A stretch of DNA of 9,600 nucleotides, taken from contig JAFDDL010000102.1 of assembly GCA_019310865.1 (NCBI GenBank), positions 1 to 9,600 on the forward strand, read 5' to 3'. The DNA comes from Deltaproteobacteria bacterium (GTDB taxonomy: Bacteria > Desulfobacterota > Desulfobacteria > Desulfobacterales > JAFDDL01). Below, one piece after another: positions 1 to 6,930 of the stretch; within the stretch, counting starts at the first letter, position 1; every line of letters begins with the position of its first letter. The notes beneath the pieces are model-generated. The model was not told the DNA's origin and ran no database searches. It worked only from the letters and a program-made list of their open reading frames with translations. The position numbers and the translations under genes were made by a program.

Positions 1-106
1 GACCCTTGAAACCTACAAAGATGCACTGGACGAAAAAAGCACACTGGTGCTGTCGACCGATTCGGAATTTTTCAAATATTTGAAAGGGTATTCTGAAACG
101 CGGTAA
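1..106 (+). CDS. hflC: HflC C-terminus (partial, 5' end outside window)
   Basis: The reading frame that starts at base 2 is open to a TAA at 104-106 and encodes 34 residues. They include LVLSTDSEFFKYLKG, which matches the usual end of HflC: a short amphipathic stretch (LETYKDAL), then a strand, then D-S-(D/E)-F-F-(R/K)-Y. HflC is a membrane-anchored SPFH/band-7 protein. It pairs with HflK in a large complex around the FtsH protease and modulates membrane-protein turnover. Only the tail is present, so the SPFH domain and the membrane anchor cannot be checked. The gene is followed by hairpins and a terminator, so it is probably the last gene of an hflKC transcript whose start lies to the left. 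The call rests on a short sequence but the tail is distinctive. Confidence 0.8.
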   Translation, partial: TLETYKDALDEKSTLVLSTDSEFFKYLKGYSETR

Positions 107-107
107 C

Positions 108-140
108 GGGTAGTCCCTACCCGGGCAATACTTGCCCGGG
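108..140 (+). other. Two overlapping hairpins after hflC
   Basis: GGGTAG (108-113) pairs with CTACCC (117-122) across a 3-nt loop. CCCGGGCAA (120-128) pairs perfectly with TTGCCCGGG (132-140), also across a 3-nt loop. The two stems share bases 120-122, so they cannot both form completely. They begin two bases after the hflC stop codon. Neither is followed by a T-run, so they are probably not terminators themselves; they could protect the 3' end of the transcript or slow the polymerase ahead of the terminator at 168-207. Confidence 0.55.
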
Positions 141-167
141 CTAAGCCTGCCCCCGGCCCAAACACTG

Positions 168-207
168 AAAGCACCCCATCGCGAAAATAGGGTGCTTTTA
201 TTATTTT
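168..207 (+). terminator. Rho-independent terminator of hflC
   Basis: AAAGCACCC (168-176) pairs with GGGTGCTTT (190-198) across a 13-nt loop, and the stem runs into a T-rich tail (TTTTATTATTTT). It lies about 60 bases after the hflC stop. In the other direction the stem is followed only by TTTCAG, so it should be weak as a terminator for the convergent small gene at 257-355. Confidence 0.8.
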
Positions 208-208
208 G

Positions 209-257
209 AGGATACGAGGCAAATTGGGTTAAATCAGCCCGGTGGGGTGGGTATCCT
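209..257. other. Long-loop inverted repeat at the 3' end of the bS22-like gene
   Basis: AGGATAC (209-215) is the exact inverse of GTATCCT (251-257). The enclosed loop has an inner GGG/CCC pairing around TTAAATCAG. The repeat touches the stop codon of the minus-strand small gene (257-259), so it would lie at the 3' end of that message. There is no T-run after it on the minus strand. It may be a 3' stabilising structure or chance. Confidence 0.35.
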
Positions 258-355
258 TATTTACCTTTGCGTCGCTGATGCCGCGTGCGGGCCAGCAGTT
301 TCCGGTGTTTATGTAGTCTCATTTTTTTCCTGCGTTTTTTAATGACACTACCCAA
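257..355 (-). CDS. AURKAIP1/COX24-domain small ribosomal protein (bS22-like)
   Basis: A 32-residue, extremely basic reading frame starts at TTG (353-355) and stops at TAA (257-259). The product begins (M)GSVIKKRRKK and continues with KHRKLLARTRHQRRKGK. This is the pattern of the AURKAIP1/COX24 C-terminal domain family, which includes the mycobacterial small-subunit protein bS22; those proteins are also about 33 residues long and start GSVIKKRRK. The start is well supported: a perfect GGAGG lies at 363-367, 7 nt upstream of the TTG, and the frame is closed by a TAA a few codons further upstream. The protein is expected to bind 16S rRNA on the 30S subunit. Its length and non-ATG start make it easy to miss in annotation. 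It converges on hflC and is transcribed away from the repeat element at 435-589. Confidence 0.85.
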   Translation of the reverse strand: MGSVIKKRRKKMRLHKHRKLLARTRHQRRKGK

Positions 356-393
356 ACGATCACCTCCAGTCGAATAATTTTAACCAAAAGATG

Positions 394-423
394 TTCATAC
401 CATCATTAAAACACAATTGTCCA
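394..423 (-). promoter_or_regulatory. Candidate sigma70 promoter of the bS22-like gene
   Basis: On the minus strand TGGACA (418-423) is separated by 18 bases from TATGAA (394-399). These are 5/6 and 4/6 matches to the -35 and -10 consensus. Transcription would start around 387, about 30 bases before the TTG start codon and just ahead of the GGAGG site. The match is reasonable but not decisive. Confidence 0.4.
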
Positions 424-434
424 CACATAATTTG

Positions 435-589
435 GGGGACGTTCCCAACTTTTAAACTTTAATTTGTTCGAATTTGGGAATTTGGGGAACGTTTCTAACT
501 TTTAAACTTATTGTCGGTAAGTACAATTAAGTTTAAAAGTTAAAACCGTCCCCCTTTGACGCTAAAGTTTAAAAGTTGGGAACGTCCCC
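435..589. repeat. Nested inverted-repeat element (four copies of a 27-bp unit)
   Basis: Four copies of a unit that begins GGGGACGTTCCCAACTTTTA are arranged as two nested inverted pairs. The outer pair, 435-461 (+) and 563-589 (-), is a perfect 27-bp match. The inner pair, 484-510 (+) and 528-553 (-), is diverged from it and imperfect, but extends into a stem around a loop near 515-522 (TTGT against ACAA). The whole block could fold into one long cruciform or RNA hairpin. An AATTTGGGG stretch precedes both left-hand copies (429 and 479). The same unit recurs at 6931-7026. The layout resembles REP/BIME-type intergenic elements mobilised by REP-associated tyrosine transposases, but no transposase is present here. 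This block and its flanks hold no other gene between 356 and 637. Confidence 0.85.
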
Positions 590-637
590 TTTCTTGCCAT
601 GTTGCGTCGCCGGCATGGGTGTGATAGACAAAATGCC

Positions 638-1195
638 ATGAACACAGCGATCGACAAGGCGCACCTGGCACAGTTCAGCAACCAGCAGCTCAACACCATC
701 AACAACAGCGCCGCCATGGCCGAAGAACTGGTCAGCAACCATTATAAAATGTCGGCCAGCCAGTGGCTTCGGCGCCGCTATGACTTTAAAACCCTGGCAG
801 ACCTGTCCTCCGGTGAAATCGTGCAGGGGCCCTTTGCGCAAATCATCCGCTACGTGGGACACAAGCAGGATGCACCCCTTAGCTCGACCACCTACGATTT
901 TTACAAGATCTGCCTTCAAGACCATTGCATTATCGGGGCACTTGAAACCTCGCCGATCATTGAGCTGCATCCGTTTTCCCTGTACATCACCACCCATGAG
1001 TTGATCCATATCGTGCGCTTCAGCAAGTTTTTATGCAATTTCGAGGCAACCGAAGAAGAAAAAATGATCGAAGAAGCCTGGGTCCACCGCCGGACCCGGG
1101 AAATCCTCGCGCCGCTCACCACACCGGGGCTCCCGGCGGTCCTGAATTTTTATGAAAAATGGCGAATTCCGCTCGATGAATTGGAGACTTTCTAA
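638..1195 (+). CDS. Uncharacterised protein with HELIH (HExxH) motif, metalloprotease-like
   Basis: A 185-residue protein that I cannot assign to a named family. It carries HELIH at residues 120-124, which fits the zinc-binding HExxH signature of zincin metallopeptidases. An acidic run with E145-E146 and then H150 follows about 20 residues later. Compact gluzincin-like enzymes, including the ImmA/IrrE (M78) group, place their third ligand in an EExx(N/H) helix at a similar distance. No signal peptide or membrane segment is visible, so it is probably cytoplasmic. I chose the ATG at 638; an in-frame ATG at 599 would add 13 residues, but these are read from sequence at the edge of the repeat element and look unlike protein. 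Neither start has a clear ribosome binding site. The gene stops 20 bases before the promoter of fmdB-groESL, so it seems to be its own unit. Peptidase activity is inference from the motif only. Confidence 0.7.
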   Translation: MNTAIDKAHLAQFSNQQLNTINNSAAMAEELVSNHYKMSASQWLRRRYDFKTLADLSSGEIVQGPFAQIIRYVGHKQDAPLSSTTYDFYKICLQDHCIIGALETSPIIELHPFSLYITTHELIHIVRFSKFLCNFEATEEEKMIEEAWVHRRTREILAPLTTPGLPAVLNFYEKWRIPLDELETF

Positions 1196-1215
1196 AAAAA
1201 ATGCACCTTCTACGC

Positions 1216-1243
1216 TTGACAAGCCGAAAGCCTGATCTATATT
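1216..1243 (+). promoter_or_regulatory. Sigma70-type promoter of the fmdB-groES-groEL unit
   Basis: A perfect TTGACA (1216-1221) is separated by 16 bases from TATATT (1238-1243), a 5/6 match to TATAAT. Transcription would begin near 1250, giving a leader of about 70 bases before the FmdB start. It is the only strong promoter seen upstream of groES in this direction. No CIRCE-type operator overlaps it. Confidence 0.7.
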
Positions 1244-1260
1244 TTTAGCAAATTAAGAAC

Positions 1261-1281
1261 GCCCCAAAACGAATTAGGGGC
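1261..1281 (+). other. Hairpin in the fmdB leader
   Basis: GCCCC (1261-1265) pairs with GGGGC (1277-1281) across an A-rich 11-nt loop. The position is about 10-30 bases after the inferred transcription start. A tandem GGTAAC-GGTAAC follows at 1284-1295. There is no T-run, so it is not a terminator; it could stabilise the 5' end of the message. Confidence 0.4.
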
Positions 1282-1321
1282 TCGGTAACGGTAACATGTG
1301 AATTTGGAGGTTCCCCGTAAG

Positions 1322-1594
1322 ATGCCGATATACGAATACGAATGTGACAGCTGTGGCGCAGTGAAAGAGGTCATTCAAAAATTTTCCGACAAGCCGCTCC
1401 GCGCATGCAGTCAGTGTTCAGGCAAACTTCGAAAACTCGTATCCCAAAGCAGCTTCCACCTGAAAGGCTCTGGATGGTACGTCACCGACTATGCCGATAA
1501 AAAACAATCCACCAAAGCCTCCCCCGAAACGGAAAGCGAAAAGCCGGCTGAACCCAAGAAAAAAACTGAGACAAAGACTGAGAAAAAGGAATGA
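1322..1594 (+). CDS. FmdB-family zinc-ribbon protein
   Basis: A 90-residue protein with the N-terminus MPIYEYECDSCG, the hallmark of the FmdB / CxxC_CxxC_SSSS zinc-ribbon family. The four zinc ligands are C8, C11, C29 and C32. The family's conserved stretch after the ribbon is also present (SSFHLKGSGWYVTDY, residues 43-57). The remaining 33 residues are a charged, low-complexity Lys/Glu/Pro/Thr tail, as is usual for the family. The founding member was proposed to regulate formamidase genes in Methylophilus, but the general role is unknown; these small proteins probably bind nucleic acid or a protein partner. The ATG at 1322 follows GGAGG (1306-1310) at a rather long 11-nt spacing. An upstream GTG at 1298 is in frame but would place the start ahead of that site. 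The gene is first in a likely unit with groES and groEL, 69 bases upstream of groES. Confidence 0.9.
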   Translation: MPIYEYECDSCGAVKEVIQKFSDKPLRACSQCSGKLRKLVSQSSFHLKGSGWYVTDYADKKQSTKASPETESEKPAEPKKKTETKTEKKE

Positions 1595-1595
1595 G

Positions 1596-1616
1596 TCAGA
1601 AAAAACCGTTTTCTGA
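1596..1616 (+). other. Hairpin between fmdB and groES
   Basis: TCAGAAAA (1596-1603) pairs perfectly with TTTTCTGA (1609-1616) across a 5-nt loop, starting two bases after the fmdB stop codon. The stem is AT-rich and no T-run follows, so it is more likely an intercistronic structure or a protein-binding site than a terminator. It is not a CIRCE element, which would read TTAGCACTC-N9-GAGTGCTAA. Confidence 0.5.
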
Positions 1617-1663
1617 TTCGATATTTACTATCAAAACGACATGATGAAAGGAGATGTTGAACA

Positions 1664-1951
1664 ATGAAGCTTAAACCATTGCAGGACCGAATTTTGGTAC
1701 AACGGGTAGAAGAAGAAACGACGACCAAGGGCGGAATCATCATTCCCGACTCAGCCAAGGAGAAACCGGCAGAGGGTAAAGTTACGGCTGTTGGCGCCGG
1801 CAAACTCAACGATGACGGAAAGCGCGTTGCACTGGAAGTCAAAAAGGGCGATCGGATCTTGTTCGGTAAGTACTCAGGCACGGAAGTTAAGATCGAAGGT
1901 GAGGAATACCTCATCATGCGTGAAGACGACGTACTTGGCATAATTGAATAA
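1664..1951 (+). CDS. groES: Co-chaperonin GroES (Cpn10)
   Basis: A full-length 95-residue GroES, the heptameric lid of the GroEL folding chamber in the cytoplasm. The N-terminus [16 protein letters not shown] is the family signature. The mobile loop that docks on GroEL is at about residues 17-32 and contains GGIIIP, the hydrophobic contact tripeptide region. The roof-forming loop and the closing strands ([33 protein letters not shown]) are intact. AAGGAG at 1648-1653 lies 10 nt before the ATG. groEL starts 31 bases after its stop with its own ribosome binding site, so the two are co-transcribed. No CIRCE operator or recognisable heat-shock promoter lies in the 69 bases ahead of it. Heat control, if any, must come from elsewhere or from the promoter at 1216. 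Confidence 0.98.
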   Translation: MKLKPLQDRILVQRVEEETTTKGGIIIPDSAKEKPAEGKVTAVGAGKLNDDGKRVALEVKKGDRILFGKYSGTEVKIEGEEYLIMREDDVLGIIE

Positions 1952-1964
1952 CACATTGCGATGA

Positions 1965-3635
<1,671 letters not shown>

Positions 3636-3672
3636 GTCCGCGCCCGACCGACATCAGTCCACGATAAGCTCG

Positions 3673-3706
3673 AAGCCCCCTTGTGCGATGCAAGGGGGCT
3701 TTTTTT
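3673..3706 (+). terminator. Rho-independent terminator of groESL
   Basis: AAGCCCCCTTG (3673-3683) pairs perfectly with CAAGGGGGCTT (3691-3701) across a 7-nt loop, and the stem runs into a T-run (3700-3706). It separates groEL from the independently promoted LysM gene. Confidence 0.95.
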
Positions 3707-3725
3707 ATGGAAAAAATGGAAAAGC

Positions 3726-3755
3726 TTGACAAAAACCGCCTGAAAAGGGTAATGA
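3726..3755 (+). promoter_or_regulatory. Sigma70-type promoter of the LysM gene
   Basis: A perfect TTGACA (3726-3731) is followed after 18 bases by TAATGA (3750-3755), giving an expected start near 3762 and a leader of about 80 bases. It lies just after the groESL terminator, which fits an independent unit. Confidence 0.65.
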
Positions 3756-3781
3756 TTTCGTGGTGATTACAGGTACTGTCG

Positions 3782-3803
3782 AATCAGCCGTCTGATTTTT
3801 TTT
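3782..3803 (+). promoter_or_regulatory. Short hairpin plus T8 in the LysM leader (possible attenuator)
   Basis: AATCAG (3782-3787) pairs with CTGATT (3792-3797) across CCGT, and the stem runs straight into eight T residues (3796-3803). An A7 run then follows. The layout is that of a small intrinsic terminator about 20 bases after the inferred transcription start and about 40 bases before the coding region. The stem is short and AT-rich, so its strength is doubtful. No leader peptide or known riboswitch fold is recognised. Confidence 0.35.
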
Positions 3804-3841
3804 AAAAAAACGATCGATGGCAGCAGAAAGTGAGGTGTCGA

Positions 3842-4906
3842 ATGAGAAATTGCCAGTTTTCGAGAATCGTCTGCTTGGGGATACTCTGCATGGCCATTAC
3901 CATGATCTTTCCACTGGGGCTCGCCGCGCAGGAGACCCAGGAGGCGCTCGATCACGAAACCGGATTTTACTATACCGTCAAAAAAGGGGACACCCTGTGG
4001 GATATCGCGGAAAAGTTTTTCGATACCCCCTGGCAGTGGCCGGATCTGTGGGAAGAAAACAGCCAATTGCCCAACCCGCACTGGATTTACCCGGGCGATC
4101 GGCTTCGGCTGTATAAAAAAGACGGCAAGCTCTACATTGAGCGCGCCCCCAAAGAGCCGGCTGCACCGGTGGAAACTGTAAAACAGGCACCGGCACCGCC
4201 ACCGCCGGCACCCGAACCGCCCTCTTTTCACTACAGTGCCATCGATCAGGTGGGATTTATTCGCAAACCGGCTGTCGACCCATACGGCGCGATATTTAAG
4301 GTCAAAGGCGACCGGGGCATGATCAGTACGGGCGACCGGGTCTATATCTCACGAACACAAGCCGGCAATCTGGTTCCCGGAACCTGTTATACGGTGTTTC
4401 GAACATTGGACGCGGTGGACGACCCAAATAATCCCAAAGAAACCCTGGGCGAGCAGCATTATCTAACGGGTATCGTTGAAATCCTCGAGCCGGAAGATCA
4501 GTATGTGATCGGCCGGATCGTTGAAGTGTATCGTGTGATTGAAGTCGGCGACCGGTTGATGCCCAAAATGAAGCGCTCACAAAAAATCACCCTGGCCCCA
4601 CCCGGCGGCAACATTTCCGGTCAACTGCTGTTTTCCGAAGAGCACCAGGATATCATGGGCGAACACACCGTCGCCTTCATTGACAAGGGCGCTCAGGACG
4701 GGGTTGCCATCGGACAGCGATACACGGTCTATTACGAGGATGAAAAGAAACTGCATCCAAAGGACAAGGAATCGGTTCGCCTGGCGCCCGTTGAGTTCGG
4801 GTTGCTGCTGGTTCTGCACACCGAGCAGCAAACCGCCACCGTGTTAATCACCAGTTCGGATAAGGCCATCGAGCCCGGGGCGACCTTTTACGTGTCGGAA
4901 AAATAA
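3842..4906 (+). CDS. Exported LysM-domain protein
   Basis: A 354-residue protein. It begins with a Sec signal peptide (residues 1 to about 29: Arg near the N-terminus, hydrophobic core, cleavage likely after LAA). A single LysM domain follows at about 43-91, with the typical YTVKKGDTLWDIAEKFF start and PGDRLRLY end, which should bind peptidoglycan GlcNAc. A Pro/Ala-rich linker spans 102-127. The rest (about 130-354) is beta-rich and unassigned. It contains two similar halves, 159-240 and 283-351, each with a G-(D/Q)-R-(V/Y) strand and a later IE-(V/P)-G turn. The ATG at 3842 is chosen because GAGG (3832-3835) lies 6 nt upstream and the signal peptide starts there; an in-frame GTG at 3830 would overlap that site. 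It probably acts in the periplasm at the cell wall. It has its own promoter and is convergent with the pilus ATPase gene. Confidence 0.85.
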   Translation: MRNCQFSRIVCLGILCMAITMIFPLGLAAQETQEALDHETGFYYTVKKGDTLWDIAEKFFDTPWQWPDLWEENSQLPNPHWIYPGDRLRLYKKDGKLYIERAPKEPAAPVETVKQAPAPPPPAPEPPSFHYSAIDQVGFIRKPAVDPYGAIFKVKGDRGMISTGDRVYISRTQAGNLVPGTCYTVFRTLDAVDDPNNPKETLGEQHYLTGIVEILEPEDQYVIGRIVEVYRVIEVGDRLMPKMKRSQKITLAPPGGNISGQLLFSEEHQDIMGEHTVAFIDKGAQDGVAIGQRYTVYYEDEKKLHPKDKESVRLAPVEFGLLLVLHTEQQTATVLITSSDKAIEPGATFYVSEK

Positions 4907-5010
4907 AAAATGCGGCGTACTAAGGACTCAGTGATTGTAACCTGATGATTTTATAAAGAAATACCTGGCATCTTTAGCACTGTGGCTGCGGTAAACTCAG
5001 CATTATTTTT
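4907..5010. other. Intergenic gap between convergent genes, no clear terminator
   Basis: About 100 bases separate the stops of the LysM gene (+) and the pilus ATPase gene (-). I looked for a GC-rich stem followed by a T-run in both directions and found none. AT-rich runs are present on both sides (TTATTTTTTT near the ATPase stop), but only very short stems accompany them. Confidence 0.4.
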
Positions 5011-6834
5011 TTACCCCTGCTCCCACGTAACTCGTAAAACCTCCTGGTAGGTCGTCTCGCCCGCCAGGAGCTTTTCCACCGCATTTTCCCGCAGGCTCAC
5101 CAGCCCCTCTTTGTGCGCCTGGCTTCGAATCGCCTCCAGATCCGCACCCTCGGTGGTAATGCGCTGAATCGATTCCGTAAACGGCATCACCTCAAACACA
5201 GCGCTACGGCCGCGATAGCCGGTCCCCCGGCATTGTTCACACCCGCTGCCCCGGGACAGTGTCACCGGCTGATTTCCGGCAACACTCAGGCCCAGCGTTT
5301 TAAGCTCGGCCGGATTCATTTGAAACTGCTCGATGCAATGGGGGCAGATTTTCCGAACCAACCGCTGGGCCAGCACCGCAACCAGGCTCGACTGAATAAG
5401 ATAGGCCGGAATGCCCAGATCCAACAGGCGCGTGACGGCAGAGGACGCATCGTTGGTGTGCAGCGTTGAAAAAACCAGATGCCCGGTCAATGCCGCCTGA
5501 ACGGCGTTTTGGGCCGTTTCCAGATCCCGGATCTCACCGATCATGATCACGTCCGGGTCCTGGCGCAAAATATTTCGCAAAATAGTGGCAAAGGTGATGT
5601 CCAGTGCCGGCTGAACGGCGATCTGGTTGAACTCCTCGTGAACCATTTCGATGGGATCTTCAATGGTGGTCAGATTGATTTCCGGAGTGGCCAGATGCTT
5701 GAGTGTCGAATAGAGCGTGGTTGATTTGCCGCTTCCGGTGGGACCGCACACCAGAATGATTCCGTGGGGCCGGTTGATGCTGCGGTTGTATTTAATATGA
5801 TCCTTTGCGGAAAATCCGAGATAGACCAGATCCTGAAACATGATATCCGGGTCCATCAGGCGCATGACCACTTTTTCACCAAAGGCCACCGGAATGACCG
5901 AGACCCGAATCTCGACGGTCTTGTCCTCTTTTTCAGTTTTGATTCTTCCGTCCTGGGGGCGCCTTTTTTCCGCCATGTCCAGCCGACTCACGCCCTTGAT
6001 GCGACTGACCATGGCGGAATGAACGGTCTTTGGAAGTTCATAGACCGTGTGCAGCGTGCCGTCGATTCGCATTCGAACCAGACTCACTTCCCGCTTGGGC
6101 TCGATGTGAATATCGCTGGCACGCTGATCAAAGGCGTAGCTGAACAGGTGGTCCACCGCATTGATGATATGATGGTCGGTGCTTGGCAGCTCATCGGCAT
6201 CGCGAAGCCGGACGAACTGCTCGAGGTTTCCCAGATCCACCGCCGGCGGGGCGAACTGGTTTTCGGCGGCGGCAATGGAATGTTTGAATCCAAAAAACTC
6301 GTTGATGGTTTTGACAATATCGGTCTTGGTGCTCACCACCGCGTGCACCTTCAAATTACTGGCCCGGGCGATGTCCTCCATGATCTCAACATTGAACGGG
6401 TTGGCGGTGGCCACGGTCAATGCCCCGTCCTGGATGGCAATGGGCAAAACCAGGTGTTTCATGGCAAAGGAGCGCGGGATGGTGGTGGTCACCACGTTCA
6501 AGTCGAGCTTGAGCGGATCGATCTTTTTAAACGGCATGCGCCACGATTTGGCCAGCGCCTGGAATATAATGTCCTCATCGAGCCCCTTGAACTTATCGTC
6601 CGCCCGCTGCAGATTCATGGGAATCAGTACATCGACGATGGTAATCGGGTTGCGGATCTTATTATCGGCGGCGTCGGATTTCTGATGCCGGCTTCGCGTA
6701 TTCACCAGCCGCTTTCTAAGGCTGGCTTCCTTTCTCAGGATTTCCGATGCCTGGGACTCGGTGATGTGGCCCGCCGTTAACAGGGCCTTGCAGACGGCCA
6801 TCGGTGCAAATGGATCTTTCATGATGATTCCCAT
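5011..6834 (-). CDS. Type IV pilus assembly ATPase, PilB/GspE family
   Basis: A 607-residue hexameric ATPase of the secretion/pilus superfamily that powers pilin extraction from the inner membrane and fibre polymerisation at the cytoplasmic face. An N-terminal T2SSE/MshEN-type domain spans roughly 65-185 and a long charged linker precedes it. The C-terminal motor has an Asp box (SDIHIEP at 240-246), Walker A (GPTGSGKST, 364-372), Walker B with the catalytic Glu (VIMIGEIRD, E434) and a His box (GHLVFSTLHTND, H452 and H459). The zinc-binding tetracysteine is C497, C500, C532 and C535. The start is uncertain: ATG at 6834 lacks a clear ribosome binding site, and a second in-frame ATG at 6822 is only slightly better placed. 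Its neighbours upstream (pilX- and pilW-like) favour PilB over a type II secretion GspE. A repeat-filled 229-base gap separates it from pilX, so it may have its own promoter, although I see no convincing one. Confidence 0.93.
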   Translation of the reverse strand: MGIIMKDPFAPMAVCKALLTAGHITESQASEILRKEASLRKRLVNTRSRHQKSDAADNKIRNPITIVDVLIPMNLQRADDKFKGLDEDIIFQALAKSWRMPFKKIDPLKLDLNVVTTTIPRSFAMKHLVLPIAIQDGALTVATANPFNVEIMEDIARASNLKVHAVVSTKTDIVKTINEFFGFKHSIAAAENQFAPPAVDLGNLEQFVRLRDADELPSTDHHIINAVDHLFSYAFDQRASDIHIEPKREVSLVRMRIDGTLHTVYELPKTVHSAMVSRIKGVSRLDMAEKRRPQDGRIKTEKEDKTVEIRVSVIPVAFGEKVVMRLMDPDIMFQDLVYLGFSAKDHIKYNRSINRPHGIILVCGPTGSGKSTTLYSTLKHLATPEINLTTIEDPIEMVHEEFNQIAVQPALDITFATILRNILRQDPDVIMIGEIRDLETAQNAVQAALTGHLVFSTLHTNDASSAVTRLLDLGIPAYLIQSSLVAVLAQRLVRKICPHCIEQFQMNPAELKTLGLSVAGNQPVTLSRGSGCEQCRGTGYRGRSAVFEVMPFTESIQRITTEGADLEAIRSQAHKEGLVSLRENAVEKLLAGETTYQEVLRVTWEQG

Positions 6835-6930
6835 ATTCTAAACGCAATAAAGGTACAAAATTCGTTCATCTATCGATTATGTTTTCGGTACTTTCCCGAA
6901 TTTCCTGTAGGAATAATTTGCGAAAATTTA

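Noticed and set aside
13..222. Minus-strand 69-codon open frame over the hflC end and terminator
   Set aside because: It overlaps the HflC tail and the terminator stem and has no recognisable product or ribosome binding site.
435..589. CRISPR array
   Set aside because: The repeats are inverted pairs rather than regularly spaced direct repeats, with no constant spacers and no cas genes nearby.
590..612. Minus-strand ATGGCAAGAAAG next to the repeat, like the first codons (MARK) of a REP-associated transposase
   Set aside because: Nothing resembling the rest of such a transposase follows in any frame, so a remnant cannot be supported.
569..1009. Minus-strand open frame of 146 codons across the repeat edge and the HExxH gene
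   Set aside because: Its last residues are read from the inverted repeat and the rest is antisense to the HExxH gene. The plus-strand frame has the more protein-like composition and the motif.
5764..6780. Long plus-strand open frame (338 codons) inside the pilus ATPase gene
   Set aside because: It is antisense to an ATPase with all motifs intact; the product has no recognisable domain and no supported ribosome binding site.
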